Below, in pieces: positions 8,933 to 18,295 of a stretch of 64,000 bases of DNA. The notes under the pieces were generated by a model, which was not told where the DNA came from, did no database searches, and worked only from the letters and a program-made list of their open reading frames with translations. Source of the DNA: JBECKS01 sp964557005 (GTDB lineage Bacteria; Pseudomonadota; Gammaproteobacteria; Pseudomonadales; JBECKS01); assembly GCA_964557005.1 (NCBI GenBank), contig CAZKYI010000007.1, forward strand, positions 62,001 through 126,000. Direction: 5' to 3'. The position numbers and the translations under genes were made by a program. Within the stretch, counting starts at the first letter, position 1, and each line of letters opens with the position of its first letter.

Positions 8933-9121
8933 TTATTCGTTGTCAAGACCTGCAATAACTTTCTTGCCCTTATAATAGCCGTCAGCACCCACGTGATGAC
9001 GACGACGCAATTCGCCAGAACCTTCATCTTCAACAATCAGGTTATTGTTATTGGTCAACGCATCATGTGAACGACGCATACCACGACATGAACGGGATTT
9101 TTTACTTTTTTGTACTGCCAT
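8933..9121 (-). CDS. rpmF: 50S ribosomal protein L32
   Basis: A 62-residue basic ribosomal protein beginning MAVQKSKKSRSCRGMRRSHD, the classic L32 N-terminus. It lacks the CxxC pairs of zinc-binding L32 forms. It is paired with yceD upstream (40 bp) and plsX downstream, the order found across gammaproteobacteria. Confidence 0.97.
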   Translation of the reverse strand: MAVQKSKKSRSCRGMRRSHDALTNNNNLIVEDEGSGELRRRHHVGADGYYKGKKVIAGLDNE

Positions 9122-9161
9122 TAGTACAACTCCTCAAATAAATGACTTGTTAATTACGTTG

Positions 9162-9677
9162 TCAGTTTTTCAACTTTTCCAAAACTGCAAAAGGATTGGG
9201 TTTGGAGCTTTCCAGTTGTTCAACATCCCCGAAAGAAGTCTTGTCAAAGCCTTTCTTGCAGGATTCGCTGTGAAAATGAACAATCGGCAAAGCGAGAATC
9301 AATTCTTCCTCAATCATCGCATGGACATTCAATTCAGGCTTGTCGAGAATCATCGGCTCATAACTCTCAGGTAAATTGTCTATCTGGCTTTCATTTCTTA
9401 AAAGCGCAAACCTGAATTGGCTATCGACCCAAAACGCATCGATTGCCAAACAACGCTGACAACCGAGATTCACTGCTGATTTTACTGAACCTGAAATCAC
9501 TGCAATGTTTTGCTCATCTCGAAAAAAGCTCAGTTGAACTTCAACCTCACCATCAAGATTGGCAAGCAAACCTTCCAGCCGTGCAAGCTCTGCTAACGCA
9601 AGCTTCCCCCTGATTTCAATGCCTGCACCGATTTGCTTGAAGGGATCGAGACACTGGGGAATACGCTGGCCGCTCAT
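9162..9677 (-). CDS. yceD: YceD family (DUF177) 23S rRNA accumulation protein
   Basis: A 171-residue DUF177 protein. It carries the conserved CQRCL cysteine pair at about residues 74-77 and the acidic middle segment with ML/EEELILALP. YceD is linked to 23S rRNA processing/accumulation and is nearly always encoded just before rpmF, as here. The biochemical activity is not established. Confidence 0.9.
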   Translation of the reverse strand: MSGQRIPQCLDPFKQIGAGIEIRGKLALAELARLEGLLANLDGEVEVQLSFFRDEQNIAVISGSVKSAVNLGCQRCLAIDAFWVDSQFRFALLRNESQIDNLPESYEPMILDKPELNVHAMIEEELILALPIVHFHSESCKKGFDKTSFGDVEQLESSKPNPFAVLEKLKN

Positions 9678-9739
9678 AGGCGCGCAATGATATGGATTCG
9701 ACCTGATACTGTCAAAGGCTAAATCAGGCAGTTAATGCA

Positions 9740-10396
9740 CTAATCAATGCCCGAAAATGCAGGGTAACAGCGTGCTGCACCTGCCTGTTTCATCGCTTCC
9801 ATCGTGCTCGAACCTGTGGCCACACCAATGGCTGCGACACCCGCTGCCCTGGCCATTTGAATATCCAATACGTTGTCGCCCACCACCAAAGCAGATTCAG
9901 GTTTTATGTGCATGGCAGACAAAATCGACAACACCATGTCAGGTGCCGGTTTGGAAGCGCAATCATCTGCGGTTCTTAATTCAGAAAAGAAATGTGCACT
10001 GCGGGTATCTTGCAGACCACTAACCAAACCCGATCTTCGCTTGCCTGTAGCAATAGCCAGTTGTTTACCCAATACACTCAAACGCTCCAGCCTTTCCCTG
10101 ACACCTGCAAACAAGACAGGCTGCTTGCGAGCTTTATCATTGTAGTGCTCGGTATAAATACTTCTGAAACCAAGCACTTCCTGCTGGTTCAATGCGGGGA
10201 ACAGGCTTTGAATCGCAGGCTCCATACTCATGCCAATAATGGCTGAAACCTGTGCCCGACTGGGACATTCAAATCCTGAAGTTTTCGCCGCTTCCAGCAT
10301 GGTATCGATAATGTAGTCGTGCGAATCAATCAGAGTGCCGTCCCAATCAAAAATAATCAGTTCTGCCTCCTGAATCAGTTTTTCTTCAAACATCAA
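9740..10396 (-). CDS. HAD-family phosphatase, Gph-like
   Basis: A 218-residue HAD subfamily IA hydrolase. Motif I is FDWDGTLIDS (residues 14-23), with a helical cap, motif II Thr in ATGKRRSG, motif III Lys in SKPAPD and motif IV VVGDNVLD. These residues support Mg2+-dependent phosphatase activity; the substrate is unknown. In Pseudomonas a similar HAD gene sits between rluC and sppA-maf-yceD; sppA and maf are missing here. A second HAD phosphatase (35387) lies elsewhere in the window, next to ubiG. Confidence 0.85.
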   Translation of the reverse strand: MMFEEKLIQEAELIIFDWDGTLIDSHDYIIDTMLEAAKTSGFECPSRAQVSAIIGMSMEPAIQSLFPALNQQEVLGFRSIYTEHYNDKARKQPVLFAGVRERLERLSVLGKQLAIATGKRRSGLVSGLQDTRSAHFFSELRTADDCASKPAPDMVLSILSAMHIKPESALVVGDNVLDIQMARAAGVAAIGVATGSSTMEAMKQAGAARCYPAFSGID

Positions 10397-10409
10397 TAAA
10401 TCTCTCCCC

Positions 10410-11396
10410 TCATGACGACGGCTGATTACGCTTCAAAGCCAGACATGCTTGCCAGTTTTTATCCAGCGGAGCTTCAATCAGTAACGGCTTTTCATAGAAA
10501 GACAAGGGAAGATGCAAACGCAGCGCATGCAGGAACATTCTTTCAAAACCTTGTTTGTGCATACTCTCATTCGCTTGCGGGTGACCATATTTGGGGTCAC
10601 CGATAATCGGGTAACCCGCATACTGGCTATGCACCCTGATTTGATGGGTGCGCCCTGTACGCAACTCCACTTCCACCAAAGTGGAATCAGAAAAGCGTTC
10701 CATCACAGTAAATACCGAACAGGAAGCCTTGCCCTCCCTGCTGACTCTAACAACACGTTCACCTGACTGTAGATGGTTCTTTTGCAAAGGCGCTTCGATA
10801 ACATGACGCGCACCCTTCCAACGCCCATCCAGTAAAGCCAGATAATACTTGCCCAACTGATTATCCCTGATGAGCTGATGCAGTTCGCGCAAGGCCTTGC
10901 CCTTTTTGGCAACAACAATAGCGCCAGAAGTATCCCGATCAAGACGATGTACCAATTCAAGAAAATCCTGTGCGGGGCGAGCTGCACGCAGTAACTCAAT
11001 CATGCCAAGGCTCACACCGCTACCACCATGCACAGCCAGACCAGCAGGCTTGTTGAGCACCAATAAATACTCATCTTCATAAAGAATTGCGTTTTGCAGT
11101 GCTTCAAGCTGAGACTGATGCTTGCCTAAACGCAGTTCTGACTGCTCACGTTGCACACCTTGCTCAAGGCGAATAGGGGGAATACGCAATATCTGACCTT
11201 GACGAATGCGGCTATCGGGTTTGGCGCGTTTTTTATCCAGACGCACTTCACCCTTGCGGATAATTTGATAAATCCTCGACTTGGGTACGCCCTTGAGACG
11301 CTTGATTAGATAGTTATCCAGACGCTGGCCATCATCATGCTCAGAAATACATTCCTGACTCACCTTGCTAAATTGTGGATTGCTGTCACTGGACAT
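10410..11396 (-). CDS. rluC: 23S rRNA pseudouridine synthase RluC
   Basis: RluA-family enzyme expected to modify 23S rRNA U955, U2504 and U2580. It has an N-terminal S4 RNA-binding domain (about residues 20-75, from GQRLDNYLIK on), then the catalytic domain with HRLDRDTSG containing the active-site Asp (about residue 150). RTGRTHQIRVH follows near residue 245. At 328 aa, divergent from rne, this is the conserved rluC position. It is probably the first gene of the minus-strand block. Confidence 0.94.
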   Translation of the reverse strand: MSSDSNPQFSKVSQECISEHDDGQRLDNYLIKRLKGVPKSRIYQIIRKGEVRLDKKRAKPDSRIRQGQILRIPPIRLEQGVQREQSELRLGKHQSQLEALQNAILYEDEYLLVLNKPAGLAVHGGSGVSLGMIELLRAARPAQDFLELVHRLDRDTSGAIVVAKKGKALRELHQLIRDNQLGKYYLALLDGRWKGARHVIEAPLQKNHLQSGERVVRVSREGKASCSVFTVMERFSDSTLVEVELRTGRTHQIRVHSQYAGYPIIGDPKYGHPQANESMHKQGFERMFLHALRLHLPLSFYEKPLLIEAPLDKNWQACLALKRNQPSS

Positions 11397-11416
11397 TGCT
11401 GCTATATTCGCGGCCG

Positions 11417-11445
11417 TTTGTAGATGGAATTTATTTATTTTACAA
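11417..11445 (-). promoter_or_regulatory. Candidate promoter for rluC
   Basis: On the minus strand, TTGTAA (11440-11445), a 17-bp AT-rich spacer and TACAAA (11417-11422) lie about 20 bp before the rluC ATG. A short leader would result, and no clear Shine-Dalgarno is present. Moderate match only. Confidence 0.35.
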
Positions 11446-11564
11446 ATGCTTAGCGGTTACTGTTAAAAAAGTACGCAATGATAACCTGACTCACTTGAGC
11501 GTAAAAGTGAAAGTCGGTTTTTACTCATACGGCTGTACAAGAGTCACTTGAGTACAAATTTACA

Positions 11565-11595
11565 GGTTTATTTCTGCTTTAATTAGAAATAAACC
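11565..11595. repeat. Perfect 11-bp inverted repeat in rne leader
   Basis: GGTTTATTTCT (11565-11575) and AGAAATAAACC (11585-11595) flank a 9-nt loop. There is no T tract after it, so it is not a standard terminator. It lies about 320 bp before the rne ATG and is a candidate structural element of the leader RNA or an operator. Confidence 0.6.
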
Positions 11596-11911
11596 ATGAA
11601 TGTATTAACCAAATCCAATTAACAATAAAGAGACATTAAAACGCTGGAACGCCAGAAAATAACTTCAAGCTCTGGCAAGCACAGCAAGAGAAGTGGAAGC
11701 GTCACGATAAGATAACCAAGCGGAAATTCGAACACGTTACATTATTAAGGCAAAAGTTTATTTGACAGTTTAGGAACTCTGTTCCCGATTTAGTATTTAA
11801 CATTTCGCTCTACTGAATATTTTTAATCATCAGAAAAATATTCAAGCAACTAAAACCGAGCCTGCCTTCCCCTCCCCTGATGTCTCTTGTTTAACATGAG
11901 AGATATTCAAA

Positions 11912-14230
11912 ATGAAAAGAATGCTAATCAACGCAAGTCACCCTGAGGAATTGCGTGTTGCACTGGTCGATGGTCAAAAACTTTACGACCTTGATATTGA
12001 ACCCACTACCCGTGAACAAAAGAAAGCCAACATCTACAAAGGCAAGGTAACTCGCGTAGAACCAAGCCTTGAAGCCGCTTTCGTCGATTTTGGTGCAGAA
12101 CGTCACGGCTTTTTGCCACTAAAGGAAGTTGCCAGAGAATACTTCGCAGACGGCGCTGATAGTAACCGCCCCGCACTCAAGGACATTCTCAGAGAAGGCC
12201 AGGAAATTATCCTGCAAGTTGAAAAGGAGGAACGTGGCAATAAAGGCGCTGCGATTTCCACGTTTATCAGTCTTGCTGGCCGTTATCTTGTACTCATGCC
12301 AAACAATCCTCGTGCTGGGGGTATTTCCCGTCGTATTGAAGGCGAAGAACGCGATTTGTTACGCGATACCATGCAAGGTCTGACCGCTCCCGATAGCATG
12401 GGCTACATTGTGCGCACAGCAGGTATCGGACGCAGTGTTCAGGAATTACAGTGGGATCTGGACTACCTGATTCAACTGTGGGATGCCATTCAACGCGCAT
12501 CTGAAAATAACAAGGCACCTCTACTGATTTATCAGGAAAGCAATGTCGTTATCCGTGCAATTCGTGATTATTTGCGTCAGGATATTGATGAAGTACTTAT
12601 CGATGATCAAAGAGCTTACAAGGAAGTCTATGACTTTGTTGAACAAGTCATGCCCAACTTTCTCGAAAAAATAAAACTCTATCAGGACAACATTCCGCTG
12701 TTCAGTCGTTATCAGATTGAAAGCCAGATTGAGTCAGCCTTTGAACGTGAAGTAAAACTGCCTTCAGGCGGCTCCATTGTGATTGATCCGACGGAAGCGC
12801 TGGTGTCCATCGACATTAACTCGGCACGCTCAACCAAGGGTGGCGACATTGAAGAAACCGCCTTGAATACCAACCTCGAAGCAGCAGATGAAATTGCACG
12901 TCAATTACGTTTGCGTGATATGGGTGGTCTGTTTGTAATCGATTTCATCGACATGACCCCTGTTAAAAATCAACGCGCAGTAGAAAATCGAATTCGTGAT
13001 GCGCTGTCGTTTGATCGGGCACGTGTGCAAGTCGGCAAAATTTCACGTTTTGGCTTGCTGGAACTTTCGCGCCAGCGTTTGCGTCCCTCACTCGGTGAAA
13101 CCAGTGGCATCACCTGCCCTCGTTGCAAAGGTCAGGGCACTGTGCGAGATATTCCTTCAACAGCACTGTCTATTTTGCGTTTAATTGAAGAAGAAGCGCT
13201 CAAGGATTCTGTTCACCAGATTCATGCGCAGCTCCCTGTTGATGTTGCAACTTATTTGTTAAATGAAAAACGTGAAACACTCATCAAACTGGAAAATCGT
13301 CTCGGTGTCAGAATTCTGGTGATTCCAAATGTCAATCTGGAATCACCGCATTACGAAGTCACCCGCATCAAGGACAACGCCAAAATTGGCAAAGCCAGCT
13401 TTGAAATGGCCGATGAAATCGAAGCACCCGAAAACGAAGGTTTGAATTTTGAAAGCAACATCAATCGCCAGCAACAAGCGGCTGTTTCACATCTTCAAAT
13501 TCAACCTCGCGCACCACAAGCACCTCAAAAGAAAGAGGAAAGCTGGTTAGACAAGCTCATCGCTTTCTTTACTGGCAAAAAAGAAGAGAAAGCACCTGTT
13601 AAACCTACCGAGAACAAAGCGCAGGAAAACGGCAACAAGGCCAACCAAAAGCCCAATAACCGTAACGACAGAAATAATAACCGCAATCAGAATCGCGATA
13701 AAAAAGATACGCGCAATCATCAAAACAATCGCAACAGAAACGAACAGCAAAAACCACAACAACAACGAGACAACAAGGACAAACAGGAAAAACCACGCAA
13801 TCACAAGGAACATGATGGCAATAAAGAGCGTAACAACCAGCAAAGAAAGGAAAGGAACGAAGGCTCACACAATCGCAATCGACGCAATCGTAACAACGAT
13901 AAACGCAGGGAAGAACGTAGCGAACTTGAGCAGTCTGTACAAACCACGGAAAGACTGGAACCCGTTGTTCAGCAGGAATTTTTTGCTCAGGAAGAAACGC
14001 CAAGAGTAAAAGAAGAAGCGCCGAGCGTAAAACTGGAAAGTACTCAAGCCAATGTTCAAGTCGTTGAAGTAGTTACACCTGTTCAGGCTCCCCAAACTCA
14101 AATTGAGGTTCAAACACAAACCGAGGTTGTCGTCAGCCTGCCAGTTGAACAACACGTGAGTGAAACAAGTGAAGCGCCTTCAAGCCTGCAAAGAGCAAGT
14201 AACGATCCAAGAGCCAACAGAAATAAATAA
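11912..14230 (+). CDS. rne: Ribonuclease E
   Basis: Essential endoribonuclease for mRNA decay and for rRNA/tRNA processing. The catalytic half is complete: S1 RNA-binding domain (about residues 37-118), DNase I-like site with Asp301 (SIDINSAR) and Asp344 (VIDFIDM), and the Zn-link Cys402-x2-Cys405 (CPRCKGQG). The rest is a low-complexity tail. Residues ~540-680 are dominated by Asn, Lys, Arg and Gln (RNA-binding-like), then an acidic Val/Glu/Gln segment and a short ASNDPRANRNK end seen in pseudomonad RNase E. At 772 aa it is shorter than the 1061-aa E. coli enzyme; degradosome-partner sites in the tail cannot be recognised. Confidence 0.97.
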   Translation: MKRMLINASHPEELRVALVDGQKLYDLDIEPTTREQKKANIYKGKVTRVEPSLEAAFVDFGAERHGFLPLKEVAREYFADGADSNRPALKDILREGQEIILQVEKEERGNKGAAISTFISLAGRYLVLMPNNPRAGGISRRIEGEERDLLRDTMQGLTAPDSMGYIVRTAGIGRSVQELQWDLDYLIQLWDAIQRASENNKAPLLIYQESNVVIRAIRDYLRQDIDEVLIDDQRAYKEVYDFVEQVMPNFLEKIKLYQDNIPLFSRYQIESQIESAFEREVKLPSGGSIVIDPTEALVSIDINSARSTKGGDIEETALNTNLEAADEIARQLRLRDMGGLFVIDFIDMTPVKNQRAVENRIRDALSFDRARVQVGKISRFGLLELSRQRLRPSLGETSGITCPRCKGQGTVRDIPSTALSILRLIEEEALKDSVHQIHAQLPVDVATYLLNEKRETLIKLENRLGVRILVIPNVNLESPHYEVTRIKDNAKIGKASFEMADEIEAPENEGLNFESNINRQQQAAVSHLQIQPRAPQAPQKKEESWLDKLIAFFTGKKEEKAPVKPTENKAQENGNKANQKPNNRNDRNNNRNQNRDKKDTRNHQNNRNRNEQQKPQQQRDNKDKQEKPRNHKEHDGNKERNNQQRKERNEGSHNRNRRNRNNDKRREERSELEQSVQTTERLEPVVQQEFFAQEETPRVKEEAPSVKLESTQANVQVVEVVTPVQAPQTQIEVQTQTEVVVSLPVEQHVSETSEAPSSLQRASNDPRANRNK

Positions 14231-14239
14231 GCTCGATAA

Positions 14240-16420
14240 CTAATATTGGTATCTGAGTTCCCACTGCACCCCAAGCGGCTTGCCTGGGCGTGCACCGTAG
14301 GGTCTGCGCGAGACGACATAAACTTCGTCCATCAGGTTATCAATCCTTGCCGACATCTCCCAGTTTTTGGCCAGTTTGTAGTAACCAGCCAAATCAAGCA
14401 CCGTGTAACTGTCTGAACCTTCCCCTGAAGCAATCGAACCTTTTCCTGCCACATTGCGCATTTGCGAAACATACGTTGCAGAAAGTTGCACGCTCCAAAT
14501 CACGTTCTCTACCCCGACGCGAAGATTGGCTTTATGTTGCGGAAGATAGGGCATTTTGTAACCAGACAAGACATTCCCAAAAGCTGGATCAGTAGAAGTA
14601 AAAGCGTTCTGAAAAACGCTATCGGTATAGGTATAGTTCAAGGCGATTGGCAGAATCAGTGTCGGTGTGATGTCGTAGTTATTACTCCAACCCGTTTCAA
14701 CACCAAAAATATGCACTTCTCCAACATTGGTCTGCGTATCCAGATCCGTGGCTGCGCAACCTGAAGACAAGGTACAAATAGAAGTCAGATTACTGTAGTC
14801 GTTAAAAAATCCAATCACTTCCAAACGACCGTAATCACTGTTCAAACGCCCGCCCACTTCGTAGTTTATCGACTCCTCCGGCTTGGCATCATCTTTCAAT
14901 GAAGGCGAAGCTGGCGAAAAACCTCTATGCACACCCGCCAGCAAGCTGATTTGCTCATTCACTTCATAGTGAGCACCCAAGCCGGGCAGAACAACCGTGT
15001 AATCATTGTCGTTACTCTGACTGGTAAGATGATCGGTAAAATGATTGGAAATCGATTCAATACGCACACCCGGTACCACCATCCACGATTGATAGACCAT
15101 TTCATCGCGAAGCCAAATGGCCAAGGCATCGGTTTTTGCTTTATTGCGTGCCGTAATTGCACGAGGCTGATCATTGCGTATGAGTTCACCATTGATTTGT
15201 TCAAAACCATACTCATCGTGCAAACGGTTGATTTGATCTGTGTGATGACGCACACCCACTTCCACACCATGATCGATGGTGTCACCAAAATTCCATTGCA
15301 TCACCGCCTGCAATCCTCCCGATTCATAGGAACGATCATTGGTACCGATACGCAAATCATCCAGTGAGCCACCAACACCATCGGTATCACCGCCTTGTAA
15401 TACCTTGATAAATACCTGATTGAACGGCCCTTGCGGATTTTCGAGCAGGCCATGTATATCCGCGCCCTTGAAATTGTTGAACTTGAGCCACGCGCGATCC
15501 AGTGATTGCTTATAGGCAGTCACATGCAATTCACCCTCCAGAGCGGGCTGGCTCCAGTTAATGCGCCCACCTGACCATTGCCACTCCATTTCATCCAGCG
15601 CACTCGCACGATAACGACGCAAGTGGTCGGCGCGGAAATCTGCCTCGGTTAATCCAAGATAGGTTTCGTCAGAAACCTCATCGGCATAGCCCAAGCGCAG
15701 TTCCAATTTGCCCACGCCAATCTCACGACCCACCTTGAACAAGAGTTCGTTTTTTTCAAAGCCGGTGTCACCGCCACCATCCAGCTTTTTAAAACCATCA
15801 CTGCCCATATGTACGAATTCACCCATCACACCTACAGTTTCAAGTTGTGTACCGCCACGCACATGCGTACTTCTATAACCATAACTTCCAAGGCCCACTT
15901 CAGCGAGCAGCGAACGCTCATCTGGTATCGGTGCAGAAATCATGTTCACAGCACCACCAATGGTTTGCGGGCCATGCTGAATGGAGGAAGGCCCTTTGAA
16001 CACTTCAACACCCACCATGCGCGATGTGAGCGGAAAAAAGTAAGCTGCGGGTGCAGAGTAAGGCGCAGGTGCAACAAGTACACCATCTTCCATCAGTGTC
16101 ACTTTCTGACTGCGGTCAGGATTGCCGCCACGCAAACCAATGTTTGGTCTTAAACCATAACCATCTTCTTCTCTTGCATAAACGCCAGGAACAAAATTCA
16201 GAACACGATTGATGTCGTCATACTGAAAGGTTTCGAGAATTTCAGAATCAACACGATGGGCAGAGCCGGAAACCTGATCAGGCTGAGCGAACATCGCACC
16301 CTGAACCGTCATCACATTCATCTCAATCACTTCTGCATTCGACAGGTTTTCCTCGGCATAGCTTGCAGAAATGCCTGACAAGACAAGGAAGGTGGTACTG
16401 AAAAAATATCGAAATATCAT
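14240..16420 (-). CDS. TonB-dependent receptor, FecA-like
   Basis: A 726-residue outer-membrane receptor. A signal peptide (about residues 1-22, cleaved after SYA) precedes a plug domain with NIGLRGGNPDRSQ and a beta barrel ending in aromatic Tyr (ELRYQY). The plug sequence with LMEDGVLVAPAPYSAPAAY resembles FecA/siderophore receptors. It is the last gene of a five-gene minus-strand operon behind a Fur-like site, beginning 3 bp after the DCC gene. Ligand unknown: ferric chelate is most likely, other metals are possible. It converges on rne with only 9 bp between stops and no visible terminator. Confidence 0.88.
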   Translation of the reverse strand: MIFRYFFSTTFLVLSGISASYAEENLSNAEVIEMNVMTVQGAMFAQPDQVSGSAHRVDSEILETFQYDDINRVLNFVPGVYAREEDGYGLRPNIGLRGGNPDRSQKVTLMEDGVLVAPAPYSAPAAYFFPLTSRMVGVEVFKGPSSIQHGPQTIGGAVNMISAPIPDERSLLAEVGLGSYGYRSTHVRGGTQLETVGVMGEFVHMGSDGFKKLDGGGDTGFEKNELLFKVGREIGVGKLELRLGYADEVSDETYLGLTEADFRADHLRRYRASALDEMEWQWSGGRINWSQPALEGELHVTAYKQSLDRAWLKFNNFKGADIHGLLENPQGPFNQVFIKVLQGGDTDGVGGSLDDLRIGTNDRSYESGGLQAVMQWNFGDTIDHGVEVGVRHHTDQINRLHDEYGFEQINGELIRNDQPRAITARNKAKTDALAIWLRDEMVYQSWMVVPGVRIESISNHFTDHLTSQSNDNDYTVVLPGLGAHYEVNEQISLLAGVHRGFSPASPSLKDDAKPEESINYEVGGRLNSDYGRLEVIGFFNDYSNLTSICTLSSGCAATDLDTQTNVGEVHIFGVETGWSNNYDITPTLILPIALNYTYTDSVFQNAFTSTDPAFGNVLSGYKMPYLPQHKANLRVGVENVIWSVQLSATYVSQMRNVAGKGSIASGEGSDSYTVLDLAGYYKLAKNWEMSARIDNLMDEVYVVSRRPYGARPGKPLGVQWELRYQY

Positions 16421-16423
16421 GTT

Positions 16424-16861
16424 TTAACTGCCTTTATTGAGATGTTTAAAATCCAGTTGCCGTGCCTTCAACGCAGGGTCGGCAACCATACAGCATTCCG
16501 CTCTTCCCCACCAACGGTAGCGACGAGCGCCAATAAAATCATAGACAAAATCACACAGCGAATTCGGCAGAAAGCGAAAGACAGATAAAATCCGCCACGG
16601 CCAATGCGTTTCATGTAACAAATGAAATGCAGCAGCAGATTTAATATAGGAACTGCCACCATCAATCACCACAATACTGTCAAAATTTTCCTGCTGAATC
16701 CCGTGAGCTTGCAAGAGAGGCGCGACACCTTCATCTTGCAAAGCTGCAAAATAATAGCGCGGTGTGCGCTCATGCTTCACTAACCACTGCACACATGCGT
16801 TGCAGAAGGCACATTCCCCATCAAACAACAGAATTGAAACAATAACTGAATTCTGGTTCAT
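16424..16861 (-). CDS. DCC-family (DUF393) thiol-disulfide oxidoreductase
   Basis: A 145-residue protein with the defining DGECAFCNACV motif (residues 15-25), whose CxxC suggests thiol-disulfide chemistry. It has no signal peptide and is probably cytoplasmic or membrane-associated. Its ATG overlaps the stop of the HTTM gene by 4 bases, implying translational coupling. DCC proteins recur beside HTTM proteins; a role supplying reducing power to the HTTM enzyme, as VKOR/thioredoxin does for animal carboxylase, is inference. Biochemical function of the family is largely unknown. Confidence 0.85.
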   Translation of the reverse strand: MNQNSVIVSILLFDGECAFCNACVQWLVKHERTPRYYFAALQDEGVAPLLQAHGIQQENFDSIVVIDGGSSYIKSAAAFHLLHETHWPWRILSVFRFLPNSLCDFVYDFIGARRYRWWGRAECCMVADPALKARQLDFKHLNKGS

Positions 16862-18282
16862 GGTTTTTCAGGCAAGCGCAAGCGACGATGCAGTGGAGGC
16901 GGTTCACTTGGAGGTGGCATAATCCACTGTGCATAAGCCAAACCATCTTTAACTTCTGCCAGATTCACTTGCGGATCTATCAAAGGCCGCATCGCTCTGC
17001 CATTCAGAGAAACCAGAGAATCCGCATACACCTCAACAGGGCCAAAGCCCTTGGCGTTATATTCATTACGAATATGATGCGCCAACTGCAAAATCATATC
17101 GGGTTGACCCGCCATTTCGCGATACTGTTCTTCCGCCAGATATTCATGCGGGGAAATAATTGCCATCGCTCCCTCGGATTTAACAACACGATACTGGAGA
17201 CTTCCTGATTTCTCGCGCAGCATCACCCTCCATGAAAAACGCATACCCTGCTCATTCCAGATAACAGTGCCAGGATACAACCACTGACGCAGCGGTAACA
17301 AAAACTGAACCGTGCAAAACAGAAAAACAATCACAGTGAAAACCACACCCACCCTGCTCCATGCAAAGTTGTCATTCTGACTGGATACAATTTCTTTCTG
17401 CGGCACAGGTAGCCTGAAAAAATTTGAAATTTTCCGTGGCCAGTCTGAGTCAAAAAATATCAGTACAGAAAACACCATAATAAAAGGAAACAGACCGATA
17501 TTGAAAAACAGGTGGGTAAAGTAGTGAAACACCAGAATCACTAAAAATGCCAGGGGACGTGTTTTTCTCCATAACATGAAGCCAATAATCGTGACATCAA
17601 ATACAAAGGCAAACCACGAAAATGCAAAATGCACCAGAGGGAATTCCAGAAAATAGCCCAGCAGCGGCAGGCCACTATGGGGGGGCAGCCAGATGTTCAA
17701 AGGTTGTGCATGTAACAACCAGTCGCTTTCGAACTTCGCCCAACCCGCATAAAAATAAAGCAAACCCACCTGAAAACGTAGCCAGTAAGTTTGCCACGCG
17801 GGTAATGTCGCGCTTCGAATTTCAGGCCTGAACCATGCGTCGAATGACCACGCACGGTGCGGCGACAGAAAACACATAATCAGCGTAAGCAAACTGATAA
17901 AGTAATAATGATTCAGGTAGGTGGTAACATCCATCAACTCCGCATAGGTGAACAAACACCAGAACGTAATAATGGCAATGCGATAAAACGCACCAATCGC
18001 AACCAGAAATGCAGCAAGTGCAATACCGCAATACAGCAAATACAAACCCGTTTCCCCGGGCACCTGCACCCACTCAAAACCCCAGTATTTGAAATGGAAA
18101 TCACGCTCGACATAAAGCTTCTCAATCCAGCCCTCGTTCATAAAACGCAAGGCACCCACGCACATCAAACCGCCCATCAGCATGCGATACACTGCCAGGG
18201 CGGCAATATCGCGAGGTGCCATCAGCCAGTTTAACAAGCGCATCGATGTGGATTCTCTGGTCACTGCTGTTTCCATTTTCAT
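16858..18282 (-). CDS. HTTM domain protein, vitamin K-dependent gamma-carboxylase-like
   Basis: A 474-residue polytopic membrane protein: an HTTM domain of about seven to eight helices (residues ~25-330) followed by a non-membrane C-terminal domain (~330-474). YFYAGWAKFESDW aligns with the human GGCX segment around catalytic Lys218, giving Lys183 here. TTYLNHYYF aligns with the GGCX His160 region (His125). The motif LYPGTVIWNEQGMRFSWRV typical of full-length bacterial homologues is present. The enzyme could therefore carboxylate Glu or epoxidise a quinol; bacterial relatives mostly lack proven activity. The start is the ATG at 18282, with a GTG one codon earlier possible. It overlaps the DCC gene by 4 bp and follows imelysin by 13 bp. 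Confidence 0.87.
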   Translation of the reverse strand: MKMETAVTRESTSMRLLNWLMAPRDIAALAVYRMLMGGLMCVGALRFMNEGWIEKLYVERDFHFKYWGFEWVQVPGETGLYLLYCGIALAAFLVAIGAFYRIAIITFWCLFTYAELMDVTTYLNHYYFISLLTLIMCFLSPHRAWSFDAWFRPEIRSATLPAWQTYWLRFQVGLLYFYAGWAKFESDWLLHAQPLNIWLPPHSGLPLLGYFLEFPLVHFAFSWFAFVFDVTIIGFMLWRKTRPLAFLVILVFHYFTHLFFNIGLFPFIMVFSVLIFFDSDWPRKISNFFRLPVPQKEIVSSQNDNFAWSRVGVVFTVIVFLFCTVQFLLPLRQWLYPGTVIWNEQGMRFSWRVMLREKSGSLQYRVVKSEGAMAIISPHEYLAEEQYREMAGQPDMILQLAHHIRNEYNAKGFGPVEVYADSLVSLNGRAMRPLIDPQVNLAEVKDGLAYAQWIMPPPSEPPPLHRRLRLPEKP

Positions 18283-18295
18283 CACCCACTCAAGG

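Larger units (their letters stand above)
11397..11911. other. rluC-rne divergent intergenic region with rne leader
   Basis: A 515-bp gap with no open frame of interest. It must contain divergent promoters and the RNase E leader. Visible elements are a TTGTAA-17-TACAAA promoter-like pair for rluC, a small hairpin (TCACTT/AAGTGA, 11491-11510), a perfect 11-bp stem at 11565-11595, a TTGACA at 11762-11767 without a clear -10, and a GGAAC-TCT-GTTCC hairpin at 11773-11785. A long structured leader fits the known autoregulation of rne mRNA in enterobacteria, though I see no sequence similarity to the E. coli hp2/hp3 elements. Confidence 0.6.

Noticed and set aside
8848..9036. 62-aa minus-strand frame over rpmF
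   Set aside because: Out-of-frame shadow of the L32 gene and its terminator.
13547..14003. Long antisense frames over the 3-prime part of rne
   Set aside because: They arise from the low-complexity Asn/Lys/Arg codons of rne and translate into repetitive Val/Phe/Cys sequence.
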